23,306 bases of DNA from Stenotrophomonas maltophilia (GCA_002364755.1 DEZI01000031.1:1-23306); one strand, 5' to 3'; counted from the stretch's first letter, positions 1-8,334 are shown. The notes: generated by a model not told the origin, from the sequence alone. Made by a program: numbers and translations.

Positions 1-103
1 CGATCCGGTTTGCGCTGCGCGGAAACAGAACCTTGCCGCGCTGCGCGCTCGCCGGGCATGGCCCGGGGCTACCCGATCCGGTTTCCGCTGCGCGGAAACA
101 GAA
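1..103. repeat. 30-bp direct repeat flanking a SMAG element
   Basis: Bases 1-30 and 74-103 are the same 30-mer except for one base (position 12 is G in the first copy and C in the second). Both contain CGATCCGGTTT and GCTGCGCGGAAACAGAA. The copies bracket the SMAG palindrome at 50-72. The second copy runs into the maeB terminator. This looks like a local duplication linked to the repeat element. The window edge hides whether more copies lie to the left. Confidence 0.75.
50..72 (-). repeat. SMAG (GTAG-headed REP) element
   Basis: Read on the minus strand the element starts with GTAG, followed by a GC-rich palindrome (CCGGGC/GCCCGG arms around a short loop). Size and head match the SMAG repeats described for S. 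maltophilia. It lies downstream of maeB. Confidence 0.8.
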
Positions 104-126
104 ACGCGCCCCGTGGGGCGCGTTTC
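101..126 (-). terminator. Rho-independent terminator of maeB
   Basis: This is a perfect 12-bp inverted repeat, GAAACGCGCCCC (101-112) and GGGGCGCGTTTC (115-126), with a 2-base centre. It begins 24 bp beyond the maeB stop. On the minus strand the right arm ends in TTTC and is followed by TGTTTCC, a modest T-rich tail. Confidence 0.8.
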
Positions 127-150
127 TGCAGCTGTCGCGGGAACGAAGGC

Positions 151-2442
151 TTACGCCTTCTTTTCCGCTTCCAGCTGCTTGCGGATCTGCGCATCCACCG
201 CGGCGATCGCGGTCATGTTCAGCACGCGGCGCGAGGTCGCGCTGGTGGTAAGGATGTGCACCGGCTTGTTCACGCCCATCAGGATCGGACCGATCGCCAC
301 GCCGTCGGTGAACACACGCACCAGGTTGTAGGCGATGTTGGCCGCTTCCAGGTTCGGCAGCACGAACAGGTTGGCACGGCCCTGCAGGGTCGAGCCCGGC
401 AGCAGCTTCTGGCGCAGGGCTTCGTCCCACGCAGTGTCGCCCTGCATTTCGCCGTCCACGTTCAGACGCGGGTTGCGCTTGAGCAGCATCTCGCGCACCT
501 GGCGCATCTTCAGCGCATCCTTCGAATCGTGGCTGCCGAAGTTGGAGTGCGACAGCAGCGCCACCTTCGGCTCGATGCCGAACAGCTTCATGCGGTACGC
601 CGCCTGCAGGGTCGCTTCGCACAGCTGCTCGGCGGTCGGGTCTTCCTGCACGTGGGTGTCCACGAAGAAGAACACACCCTGCTGGTTGATCACGCCGGTC
701 ATGGCCGAAGTCGAGGTGACCTTCGATTCCAGCGGCAGCACGCTGCGCACGTAGCCCAGCTTCTTGTGGAAGCGGCCAACGATGCCCGTCAGCATCGCAT
801 CGGCTTCGCCACGGGCGACCATCACGGCAGCAATCAGGGTCGGGCGCGAACGCATCAGGTTCTTCGCCGCGGCCACGGTCACGCCGCGGCGGCCGGTCAG
901 GCCGTGGTAGTACTGCCAGTATTCGTTGAAGCGCGGGTCGTCATTGATGTTGGTGACTTCAATGTTCTCGCCGACCTTCAGGCGCAGGCCGAGACGCTCG
1001 ATGCGCGATTCGATGACGTCCGGGCGGCCGATCAGGATCGGATGCGCCAGGCCTTCGTCGACCACGTTCTGCACCGCCTGCAGCACCACTTCTTCTTCGC
1101 CTTCGGCGTAGACCACGCGCTGCTTGTCGTTGCGCGCGCGGTCGTAGACCGGCTTCATCATCAGGCTGGTGCGGTAGACGAACTGGGCCAGCTTGTCGCG
1201 GTAGGCGCCCATGTCGGCGATCGGACGGGCGGCCACGCCCGAATCCATCGCGGCCTGGGCCACGGCGGCCGACAGTTCCACCAGCAGGCGGCGGTCGAAC
1301 GGGCGCGGGATCAGGTATTCACGGCCGAAGCTCGGGGTGTCCCCGCCATAGGCCGAGCCCATGTCGGTGGCCGCACGGCGGGCCAGCGCGGCGATGGCGC
1401 GCACGCAGGCGATCTTCATTTCCTCGTTGATCGCGGTGGCGCCGACGTCCAGCGCGCCGCGGAACAGGTACGGGAAGCACAGCACGTTGTTGACCTGGTT
1501 CGGGTAGTCCGAACGGCCGGTGCCGATGATCGCGTCCGGACGGGCGGCGCGCGCCAGTTCCGGCATGATTTCCGGGGTCGGGTTGGCCAGGGCGAAGATC
1601 ACCGGATCCGGCGCCATGGTCTTGACCATCTCGGCGGTCAGGATGCCCGGCGCCGACAGGCCCAGGAAGATGTCCGCGCCGTCGACGATCTCGGCCAGGG
1701 TGCGCTTGTCGGTGTCGCGCGCATAGCGCTGCTTTTCCGGGTCCAGGTCGGTACGGCCGGTGTGGATGACGCCCTCGCGGTCGAAGGCCAGGATGTTCTC
1801 CGGCTTCAGACCCAGCTGCACCAGCATGTTCACGCAGGAAATGCCGGCCGCGCCCATGCCCGTGGTCGCCAGCTTCACTTCTTCGATCTTCTTGCCGGTG
1901 ATGGCCATGGCGTTGAGCACCGCGGCACCGACGATGATCGCCGTGCCGTGCTGGTCGTCATGGAACACCGGGATCTTCATGCGCTCGCGCAGCTTGCGCT
2001 CGACCACGAAGCATTCCGGGGCCTTGATGTCTTCCAGGTTGATGCCGCCGAAGGTCGGCTCCAGCGAGGCGATGATGTCGACCAGCTTGTCCGGGTCGGT
2101 CTCGTCCACTTCGATGTCGAACACATCGATGCCGGCGAACTTCTGGAACAGCACGCCCTTGCCTTCCATCACCGGCTTGCCGGCCAGTGCGCCGATGTTG
2201 CCCAGGCCCAGCACCGCGGTGCCGTTGGAGATGACCGCTACCAGGTTGCCGCGCGCGGTCAGCTCGCTGGCCTGCTGCGGGTCGGCCTTGATCGCTTCAC
2301 AGGCGTACGCAACGCCCGGCGAATACGCCAGCGACAGGTCGCGCTGGGTCAGCATGGGCTTGGTTGCAGAGACCTTGATCTTGCCCGGCGGGGACATCCG
2401 GTGGTAATCGAGGGCGGCCTGTTTGAAATCTTCGTTGGACAT
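151..2442 (-). CDS. maeB: NADP-dependent malic enzyme, two-domain (MaeB type)
   Basis: The 763-aa protein is predicted to be cytoplasmic and to decarboxylate L-malate oxidatively to pyruvate with NADP+, giving NADPH and pyruvate during growth on C4-dicarboxylates. The N-terminal malic-enzyme half shows the Tyr40-containing YSPGVA, Lys95 (GKPVMEGKG), the metal/active-site stretch FGGINLEDI (131-139) and VFHDDQHGTAI (159-169). The nucleotide loop GMGAAGIS is near 195-202. From about residue 430 the sequence is a phosphate acetyltransferase-like domain, as in E. coli MaeB (about 759 aa). That domain is generally thought to be regulatory (acetyl-CoA response) rather than catalytic. The start at 2442 gives the standard N-terminus MSNEDFK, although the Shine-Dalgarno is weak. 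The gene stands alone with its own terminator, and dctA lies upstream on the same strand. Confidence 0.96.
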   Translation of the reverse strand: MSNEDFKQAALDYHRMSPPGKIKVSATKPMLTQRDLSLAYSPGVAYACEAIKADPQQASELTARGNLVAVISNGTAVLGLGNIGALAGKPVMEGKGVLFQKFAGIDVFDIEVDETDPDKLVDIIASLEPTFGGINLEDIKAPECFVVERKLRERMKIPVFHDDQHGTAIIVGAAVLNAMAITGKKIEEVKLATTGMGAAGISCVNMLVQLGLKPENILAFDREGVIHTGRTDLDPEKQRYARDTDKRTLAEIVDGADIFLGLSAPGILTAEMVKTMAPDPVIFALANPTPEIMPELARAARPDAIIGTGRSDYPNQVNNVLCFPYLFRGALDVGATAINEEMKIACVRAIAALARRAATDMGSAYGGDTPSFGREYLIPRPFDRRLLVELSAAVAQAAMDSGVAARPIADMGAYRDKLAQFVYRTSLMMKPVYDRARNDKQRVVYAEGEEEVVLQAVQNVVDEGLAHPILIGRPDVIESRIERLGLRLKVGENIEVTNINDDPRFNEYWQYYHGLTGRRGVTVAAAKNLMRSRPTLIAAVMVARGEADAMLTGIVGRFHKKLGYVRSVLPLESKVTSTSAMTGVINQQGVFFFVDTHVQEDPTAEQLCEATLQAAYRMKLFGIEPKVALLSHSNFGSHDSKDALKMRQVREMLLKRNPRLNVDGEMQGDTAWDEALRQKLLPGSTLQGRANLFVLPNLEAANIAYNLVRVFTDGVAIGPILMGVNKPVHILTTSATSRRVLNMTAIAAVDAQIRKQLEAEKKA

Positions 2443-2478
2443 CGACGTGGATTAATGAATGGGCAAGGGGGACAGGGG

Positions 2479-2525
2479 ATGATACCCCCGTTGGAGGGCC
2501 TGGACCTGTCGCAATCCTGTCGCAA
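2479..2525 (-). promoter_or_regulatory. Candidate maeB promoter with tandem operator-like repeats
   Basis: On the minus strand a TATCAT hexamer (2479-2484) could be a -10 box about 37 bp before the maeB start codon, with no good -35. Just upstream CCTGTCGCAA (+ strand) occurs twice, at 2505-2514 and 2516-2525. The 11-bp spacing is one helical turn, so a regulator could bind both on one face, overlapping the -35 zone. This is sequence inference only. Confidence 0.35.
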
Positions 2526-2620
2526 CCATGCTGCGACCGCACAATTCCGTGCCGTATGCGAATAGTCCAGGGACCCGCTTCGACGTTGCCCATGACAGCC
2601 ATGGGTCGCCTTGAAACGTT

Positions 2621-2653
2621 GCGGGGCCGCGTCACTGACGTGACCGGCCCCGC
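2621..2653 (-). terminator. Strong hairpin terminating dctA
   Basis: GCGGGGCCG (2621-2629) pairs with CGGCCCCGC (2645-2653). GTCAC (2631-2635) pairs with GTGAC (2640-2644) inside it, leaving a 4-base loop and one unpaired C. It starts 17 bp past the dctA stop. There is no T tract, so it may act mainly as a 3'-end stabiliser or a factor-assisted terminator. Confidence 0.65.
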
Positions 2654-2670
2654 GGTACCACACACCTGTG

Positions 2671-4014
2671 TCAGCCCTTGGCGGGCAGAGCCTCCGGCAT
2701 GGCATCGACCGGCGGCGGCAGCTCGCTCTCGCGGCCGTCCAGCGCCAGCTTCAGGCGGTCACGGTCCAGCGCGCCTTCCCAGCGCGACACCACCACCGTG
2801 GCCACCGCATTGCCGATGAAGTTGGTCAGCGAGCGGCATTCGCTCATGAAGCGGTCCACGCCCAGGATCAGCGCCATGCCGGCCACCGGCACTTCCGGCA
2901 CCACGGCCAGGGTGGCGGCCAGGGTGATGAAGCCGGCACCGGTGACGCCGGCCGCGCCCTTGGAGCTGAGCATGGCAACCAGCAGCAGCGCGATCTGGTG
3001 GCCCAGGGTCAGTTCGGTGTTGGTGGCCTGGGCGATGAACAGCGCGGCCAGGGTCATGTAGATGTTGGTGCCGTCCAGGTTGAACGAGTAGCCGGTGGGG
3101 ACCACCAGGCCGACCACCGACTTGCTGCAGCCGGCGCGTTCCATCTTCTCCATCAGCGACGGCAGCGCCGATTCGGAGGATGAAGTGCCCAGCACCAGCA
3201 GCAGCTCGGCCTTCAGGTAACGGGCCAGCTTGAACACCGAGAAGCCGCACAGGCGGCAGACCACGCCGAGGATGACGGCCACGAACAGGAAGGCGGTCAG
3301 GTAGAACGAACCCACCAGCCAGGCCAGGTTGATCAGCGAACCGACGCCGTACTTGCCGATCGTGAAGGCGATGGCACCAAAGGCACCGATCGGGGCCGCC
3401 TTCATCAGGATGTGCACCAGCTTGAAGACCGGGGCGACCAGCGCCTCCAGGAAGTTCAGCACTGGCTTGCCCTTCTCACCCACCGAGGCCAGGGCGATGC
3501 CGAACAGCACGGCCACGAACAGCACCTGCAGGATGTTGCCATCGACGAAGGCACTGACCAGCGTCTTCGGAATGACGTCCATCAGGAAGCCGACCAGGGT
3601 CAGGTCATGCGACTTCTCGACGTAGCTGTGGACCGCGGTCTGGTCCAGCTCGGCCGGGTTGATGTTCATGCCCGCGCCGGGCTGCACCACGTGCGCCACG
3701 ATCATGCCGACGATCAGGGCCAGGGTGGAGAAGAACAGGAAGTACGCCATCGACTTGGCGAACACCCGGCCCACCGTGCGCAGGTGGGTCATGCTGGCGA
3801 TGCCGGTGACGATGGTCAGGAAGATGACCGGCGCGATGATCATCTTCACCAGGTTGATGAAGGCATCGCCCAGCGGCTTCATCTTCTCGCCGATCATCGG
3901 CTCGTAGTGGCCGAGGAGGGCGCCCAGGATGATCGCCACGATCACCTGGAAATACAGCTGGCGGTAGATCGGCAGCGGCTTGCTGGGCAGCGCCGGGGTG
4001 GTCGGGATGTGCAT
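2671..4014 (-). CDS. dctA: C4-dicarboxylate transporter DctA (DAACS family)
   Basis: The 447-aa inner-membrane symporter imports succinate, fumarate and malate with cations. The sequence has the hydrophobic segments of the dicarboxylate/amino acid:cation symporter family. It also has the serine-rich re-entrant loop LGTSSSESALPSLMEKME, the substrate/cation motif PTGYSFNLDGTNIYMTLA, and MLSSKGAAGVTGAGF followed by GVDRFMSECRSLTNFIGN. E. coli DctA is 428 aa. The open frame extends upstream to 4479, but the ATG at 4014 is chosen because it opens a normal DctA N-terminus (MHIPTTPALPSKPLPIYRQL) and has GGAG six bases upstream. The upstream extension lacks family similarity. The gene is divergent from a porin gene and followed downstream by maeB, a coherent malate-use group. 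Confidence 0.96.
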   Translation of the reverse strand: MHIPTTPALPSKPLPIYRQLYFQVIVAIILGALLGHYEPMIGEKMKPLGDAFINLVKMIIAPVIFLTIVTGIASMTHLRTVGRVFAKSMAYFLFFSTLALIVGMIVAHVVQPGAGMNINPAELDQTAVHSYVEKSHDLTLVGFLMDVIPKTLVSAFVDGNILQVLFVAVLFGIALASVGEKGKPVLNFLEALVAPVFKLVHILMKAAPIGAFGAIAFTIGKYGVGSLINLAWLVGSFYLTAFLFVAVILGVVCRLCGFSVFKLARYLKAELLLVLGTSSSESALPSLMEKMERAGCSKSVVGLVVPTGYSFNLDGTNIYMTLAALFIAQATNTELTLGHQIALLLVAMLSSKGAAGVTGAGFITLAATLAVVPEVPVAGMALILGVDRFMSECRSLTNFIGNAVATVVVSRWEGALDRDRLKLALDGRESELPPPVDAMPEALPAKG

Positions 4015-4345
4015 GGCGGACTCCGGAAGGGGAGAGTTCTGACGCGAACGATCCCTGCTGCGCAGGGACCGCCTCCGTGGAACTGGCTGCAGGCCCGGCA
4101 CGGTGTGCCTGGAGGTGCAACCAATGGACGCCTTTGTACGCGCAGGGCACGCCGCCGCAGATAACCTATTGGTACTAGCCCCCCGGTTCAGGTGGCTTGG
4201 GTGCCTACACTGGCGCCGCACCGCGCATTGCCGGAGACCCCGGTGGCCCGACCTGAACCGTTGGGCAGACCCTTGCGCAAGTTCTGGCCATCGCGGCCGT
4301 TGTTGTCCTGTCCACACGCATTCCGAGAGAGAGAGCCGCACCACC
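4015..4345. promoter_or_regulatory. Divergent dctA/porin intergenic region
   Basis: These 331 bp hold no convincing gene. A 7-bp hairpin (TCCCTGC 4052-4058, GCAGGGA 4062-4068) lies in the dctA leader. An interrupted dyad ACC-N4-GGT within AACCTATTGGTACTA (4163-4177) lies about 30 bp before a TACACT hexamer (4206-4211) that could be the porin -10; no good -35 is visible, as expected for an activated promoter. I saw no sigma-54 (TGGCAC-N5-TTGC) site, which argues against DctD-type control. A regulator of the NarL class, such as the one at 13126-13782, is a reasonable candidate. Confidence 0.35.
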
Positions 4346-5512
4346 ATGCGCCCCATTCCGACCCTGCTGGCCCTGTCGCTGGCCGCCCTGCCCGCCTTGG
4401 CCTCCGCCGCCGATTTCGACAACTGGCCGACCAAGTACGCCTTCAGCGATGGCACCGAACTGGCCGCCACCGGCAACATCGCCTACGACTACAACGACTT
4501 TTCCTCGGCCAGCGGCATCGAGGATGCTGACGCGGTGCGCCGCAAGGAATTCGGCGCGACCCTGAAGAAGAAGGGCGTGTACGACGCGATGGTGTACTAC
4601 GACTTCCAGTCCGATACCTGGCTGGACGTGTTCGTGCGCTTCGAGAGCAAGGCCTTATTCGGCCGTGATGTCGGCCGCTTCCGCTTCGGCTACATGAAGA
4701 CCCCGGTCGGCCTGGACGGCAACACCTCCTCGCGCGCCGGCAGCTTCACCGAAGTCGCCCTGCCCGTGCAGGCCTTCTACGCCGCCCGCCGCACCGGTGC
4801 CGAGTGGGTGCTGGAACGCCCACAGTACCTGCTGCAGGCCGGCGCCTACGGCGGCAAGGACCTGCAGGGTGACAACCCGGGCACCATGCAGGCCGTGCGT
4901 GCGGTCTGGACCCCGGTGAAGGCACCGGGCGACGTCGTCCACCTGGGCCTGGCCTATTCGCAGGAAAGCCCGCGCGGCTATCGCGACGGCCGCGACGTGC
5001 ACCACGAAGCCAGTGCCCGCCTGCGTGCGCGCCCGGAAGCCGGCCTGACCGACATCCGCCTGGTCGACTCCGGTGCGCTGGTCACCGCCGACCAGATCCG
5101 CCGCACCGGCCTGGAGGGCATCTGGATCCGCGGTCCGTTCTCGCTGCAGGGTGAAGCCCTGCAGGCCACGGTCACCCGCAAGGGCCTGCCCGACTACACC
5201 GGCAGCGGCCAGTACGCCATGGCCAGCTGGGTGCTGACCGGCGAATCGCGCCCGTACAGCGCGGGTGCGGTGGCCAACATCAAGCCGGCCCACAGCTACG
5301 GCGCGGTCGAGCTGCTGGCCCGCTACAGCCGCATCGACCTGGACGATGGCAGCATCCTCGGCGGCCGCCAGCACGACCTGACCGTAGGCGCCAACTGGTA
5401 CCTGACCAGCCACTTCAAGTTCCAGGCGAACTACGTGAAGGCTGATGCCAGCCGCCGTGGCGTGCACAGCACCCCGGAAATCTTCGAACTGCGCGCGCAG
5501 ATGCACTTCTGA
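4346..5512 (+). CDS. OprO/OprP-family outer-membrane porin
   Basis: The 388-aa protein has a clear signal peptide (MRPIPTLLALSLAALPALASA, cleavage before ADF) and ends in phenylalanine (RAQMHF), as outer-membrane beta-barrels do. The alternating pattern (YDAMVYYDF, GRFRFGYMKTP, YLLQAGAYGG, FKFQANYVKA) fits the Porin_O_P family. Family members are often annotated as phosphate-selective, but divergence from dctA and the following dicarboxylate-type sensor kinase suggest uptake of organic acids here. The frame is open from 4103, but the ATG at 4346 is preferred because it begins the signal peptide and follows a purine-rich GAGAGAGAG stretch. A strong hairpin follows the stop. Confidence 0.9.
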   Translation: MRPIPTLLALSLAALPALASAADFDNWPTKYAFSDGTELAATGNIAYDYNDFSSASGIEDADAVRRKEFGATLKKKGVYDAMVYYDFQSDTWLDVFVRFESKALFGRDVGRFRFGYMKTPVGLDGNTSSRAGSFTEVALPVQAFYAARRTGAEWVLERPQYLLQAGAYGGKDLQGDNPGTMQAVRAVWTPVKAPGDVVHLGLAYSQESPRGYRDGRDVHHEASARLRARPEAGLTDIRLVDSGALVTADQIRRTGLEGIWIRGPFSLQGEALQATVTRKGLPDYTGSGQYAMASWVLTGESRPYSAGAVANIKPAHSYGAVELLARYSRIDLDDGSILGGRQHDLTVGANWYLTSHFKFQANYVKADASRRGVHSTPEIFELRAQMHF

Positions 5513-5532
5513 TCCCTTCCACGGACCAGAAA

Positions 5533-5561
5533 CCGGCGGGCGTGCATGCCACGCCCGCCGG
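5533..5561 (+). terminator. Hairpin after porin gene
   Basis: This is a perfect 11-bp stem, CCGGCGGGCGT (5533-5543) with ACGCCCGCCGG (5551-5561), and a 7-base loop, 20 bp beyond the porin stop and 19 bp before the kinase start. It lacks a T tract. It may attenuate rather than end transcription into the kinase gene, setting a high porin to kinase ratio. Confidence 0.65.
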
Positions 5562-5580
5562 CCCTGCGTAGACTGCGCCC

Positions 5581-8229
5581 ATGTACTGGCTCAGCCGCCA
5601 CCGGATGCTGTTGCTGACCATCGCGGTGATGGTCGGTGGCACCGTGCTGTGCGCGATCGCCGCCGGCCACTTCGCGTGGCGCCGCGCCCTGGCTGCCGAA
5701 AGCAACCAGGTGCAGCGCCAGCTGCAGCTGTACGGCCAGGGCCTGCAGCAGCGCATCGACCGCTTCGGCACCCTGCCGCAGGTGATGGCGCTGGACCCTG
5801 ACCTGCTGCAGGCGCTGCGCGCGCCGCTGACACCCGCCGCAACGCAGCGCCTGAACCTCAAGCTGCAGCGCGCCAACCAGGTCACCCGTACCTCGACCCT
5901 GACCCTGGTCGGCCGCAATGGCGTGGCCGTGGCGGCCAGCAACTTCGACCAGCCCTCGACCAATGTCGGCGAGGACTACGCCTACCGCCCTTACTACCAG
6001 CAGGCGCTGGCGCACGGCCGTGGTCGTTTCTACGGCATCGGCATGACCACCGGCGTGCCGGGCTATTTCATGTCCGAAGCGATCGTCGATGGCGACGGCC
6101 AGCGCATCGGCGTGATCGTCATCAAGATCGAGCTGTCGGCGCTGGAACAGGAATGGCTGGGCAGCCCCGACGTGGTGCTGGCCAGCGACAACCACGACGT
6201 GGTGTTCCTGGCCAACCGCGATGAGTGGCGCTACCGCCTGCTGCGCCCACTGGGGGCCGACGAGCGCCGCGAGATGCTCGATGCCCGCCAGTACGCCGAC
6301 CGTTCGCTGCAGCCGCTGCGTGTGCGCACCGAAGACGTGCTGGCCGATGGCGGGCGCATGGTGCGCCTGCTCGACCCGGCGCTGCCGCAGGCGATGCTGT
6401 GGCAGACCCTGCCGCTACCCGACGAGGACTGGAGCCTGCACCTGCTGCACGATGCCGGCGGTGCGTCCAACGCGGGCCGCGCTGCGGCCATGGCCGGTGC
6501 CGCGGTGTGGCTGGCACTGGGCTTCCTGGTGCTGTTCGTGCAGCAGCGCCGGCGCCTGTCGCGGCACCGCCAGCGCAGCCGCAGCGAACTTGAAACCCTG
6601 CTCAAGCAGCACGCGCAGGAACTGCGCACCGCCCAGGATGGCCTGCTGCAGGCCGCCACCGACGCCGACAGCGGGCTCAGCCGCAGCCTCGAACACCTGC
6701 CGCAGGGCGTGGTCATCATCGACCGCGAACTGCGTCTGGTGGCATGGAATTCGCGCTACATCGAACTGTTCCGCTTCCCGCAGGGGCTGGTGCGGGTGGG
6801 CCGGCCGATCGAGGAGCTGTTCCGCTTCAACGCCCGCCGTGGCCTGCTCGGTCCCGGGCCCATCGACGATGCCATCGAGCGCCGCCTGAACCACCTGCGC
6901 AGCGGCCGCCCGCACATGCGCGAAAGCGAGAAGGACGACGGCACGGTGCTGGAGATCCGCGGCAATCCCCTGCCCGACGGCGGCTTCGTCACCAGCTATG
7001 CGGACATCACCAGCTACAAGAACGCCGCGCGTGAACTGCGCTCGCTGGCCGACGCGCTGGAACACCGCGTGGCCGAGCGCACCCATGACCTGGAAGAAGC
7101 ACGCCGCGAGGCCGTGCAGGCCAACCGCTACAAGACCCGCTTCGTCGCCTCGGCGGTGCACGACCTGCTGCAGCCGCTGAATGCCGCGCGCATGTTCGTT
7201 TCGGTGCTGCGCGCGCGGCTGAGTGGCGAAGCGCGCGAACTGAGCGAGCACGTCGATGCCGCGCTGGCCGCGCAGGACGCCATCCTCAACAGCCTGCTGG
7301 ACATCTCGCGGCTGGAATCAGGCTCCCTGCAGACCCGCGTGCGCGCCTTCGCGCTGTCGCCGCTGCTGGAAACCCTGGCCCGCGAGTTCGGCATTGCCGC
7401 GCAGAGCCGTGGCCTGCAGCTGCACTGGGTCGACACCCGCGCGGTAGTGGTCAGCGATGAAGCACTGCTGCGCCGCATCCTGCAGAACTTCCTGTCCAAT
7501 GCCCTGCGCTACACCCCGCGCGGGCGCGTGCTGATCGGCTGCCGGCGCGTGGGCGACCAGCTGCGCATCGAAGTGCACGACCAGGGCCCGGGCATTCCGG
7601 AAAGCCTGCAGGGCGAGATCTTCGAGGAGTTCCGCCGCTTGAACGATGGCGTCGAACAGGAACGCGGCGCCGGCCTGGGCCTGGCCATCGTCGAGCGCAT
7701 CGGCCGCCTGCTGGGCCACCGCATCAGCCTGCGCTCCACCTTGGGCAAGGGCAGCGTGTTCGCGGTGAGCGTGGCGCTGGGGCGCGCCGACGATGTGGCC
7801 GCGCCGGCACCGCCGCCCGTGCTGGCCGCCGAACCGTCCGACGACAGCCCGCTGCGCCAGTGCCGGGTCTGGAGCATCGATGACGACCCGCGCGTGTGTG
7901 CGGCCACTCGCGCCCTGCTGGAGCGCTGGGGCTGCAACGTGGAGCTGGCCGATGGCCCGCACGGCGCGCTGGAGATCGCCAGCGCACTGAACGTGCCGCA
8001 GTTGCTGCTGCTGGACGTGCGCATGGGGCAATGGCACGGACCGGATCTTTACGAAGCGCTGTGCACGCTGTGGCAGGCGCGGCCGCCGGTGATCCTGGTG
8101 ACCGCCGAGCGCGATGACGCGCTGAAGGCGCATGCCGCCGAACAAGGCTGGGGCTTCCTGCCCAAACCGGTGCGGCCACCGGCGCTGCGCGCGTTGATGA
8201 CGCAGATGCTGTTGCGGCATCGGGGGTAG
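5581..8229 (+). CDS. Hybrid sensor histidine kinase, DctB-like sensor with PAS-HisKA-HATPase-receiver core
   Basis: The 882-aa inner-membrane kinase is probably a C4-dicarboxylate sensor. Transmembrane segments at about 9-31 and 303-321 enclose a periplasmic double-Cache-like domain with the DctB-type signatures RPYYQQAL (from Arg136) and GIGMTTGVPGYF (152-163). A coiled coil and a PAS domain (about 370-480) follow. The phosphoacceptor His527 lies in HDLLQPLNAARMF, with ATPase motifs FLSNALRYTP, DQGPGIP and GLGLAIVERI. The C-terminal receiver (about 761-880) has acidic residues 767-769, Asp812 and Lys862. The core resembles CrbS/MxtR kinases, which partner NarL-type regulators. The start at 5581 follows the porin with no good Shine-Dalgarno, so translation may be weak. 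The stop codon falls inside a SMAG-like repeat. No DctD-type regulator is nearby; the NarL-type gene at 13126-13782 is the likely partner. Confidence 0.93.
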   Translation: MYWLSRHRMLLLTIAVMVGGTVLCAIAAGHFAWRRALAAESNQVQRQLQLYGQGLQQRIDRFGTLPQVMALDPDLLQALRAPLTPAATQRLNLKLQRANQVTRTSTLTLVGRNGVAVAASNFDQPSTNVGEDYAYRPYYQQALAHGRGRFYGIGMTTGVPGYFMSEAIVDGDGQRIGVIVIKIELSALEQEWLGSPDVVLASDNHDVVFLANRDEWRYRLLRPLGADERREMLDARQYADRSLQPLRVRTEDVLADGGRMVRLLDPALPQAMLWQTLPLPDEDWSLHLLHDAGGASNAGRAAAMAGAAVWLALGFLVLFVQQRRRLSRHRQRSRSELETLLKQHAQELRTAQDGLLQAATDADSGLSRSLEHLPQGVVIIDRELRLVAWNSRYIELFRFPQGLVRVGRPIEELFRFNARRGLLGPGPIDDAIERRLNHLRSGRPHMRESEKDDGTVLEIRGNPLPDGGFVTSYADITSYKNAARELRSLADALEHRVAERTHDLEEARREAVQANRYKTRFVASAVHDLLQPLNAARMFVSVLRARLSGEARELSEHVDAALAAQDAILNSLLDISRLESGSLQTRVRAFALSPLLETLAREFGIAAQSRGLQLHWVDTRAVVVSDEALLRRILQNFLSNALRYTPRGRVLIGCRRVGDQLRIEVHDQGPGIPESLQGEIFEEFRRLNDGVEQERGAGLGLAIVERIGRLLGHRISLRSTLGKGSVFAVSVALGRADDVAAPAPPPVLAAEPSDDSPLRQCRVWSIDDDPRVCAATRALLERWGCNVELADGPHGALEIASALNVPQLLLLDVRMGQWHGPDLYEALCTLWQARPPVILVTAERDDALKAHAAEQGWGFLPKPVRPPALRALMTQMLLRHRG

Positions 8230-8288
8230 CGTCGAGCTTGCTCGACTGCATTGCTCCGCTCGTTGTAGAGCCGAGCCCATGCTCGGCT
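8226..8288 (+). repeat. Pair of SMAG-like elements
   Basis: The first copy (8226-8247) is atypical: GTAG, then a GTCGAG/CTCGAC stem around CTTG. The second (8265-8288) is a canonical 24-bp GTAG element with GAGCCGAGC/GCTCGGCT arms. Both are followed by CTGCATTGC, supporting a common origin. They lie at the 3' end of the kinase gene and could act as a terminator or mRNA stabiliser. Confidence 0.75.
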
Positions 8289-8334
8289 GCATTGCCTACA
8301 ATCGACACCCCTACCTGTGCCAGGACGGCCGACC

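Noticed and set aside
10..2565. 851-codon + strand open frame opposite maeB
   Set aside because: It is an antisense shadow in high-GC DNA: His/Arg/Val-rich composition, no domain and no ribosome site. The minus-strand malic enzyme explains the region. The same applies to the long antisense frames at 14049-16318, 17063-19888 and 20720-23107.
4103..4345. N-terminal extension of the first porin
   Set aside because: It would bury the signal peptide 81 residues inside the protein.
4015..4345. Sigma-54 promoter for dctA
   Set aside because: No TGGCAC-N5-TTGC-type match was found on either strand of the gap, and no NtrC-type regulator is present in the window.
4015..4479. N-terminal extension giving DctA 602 residues
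   Set aside because: It is Arg/Ser-rich with no family similarity, runs through the porin start, and the ATG at 4014 has a good GGAG and a normal DctA N-terminus.
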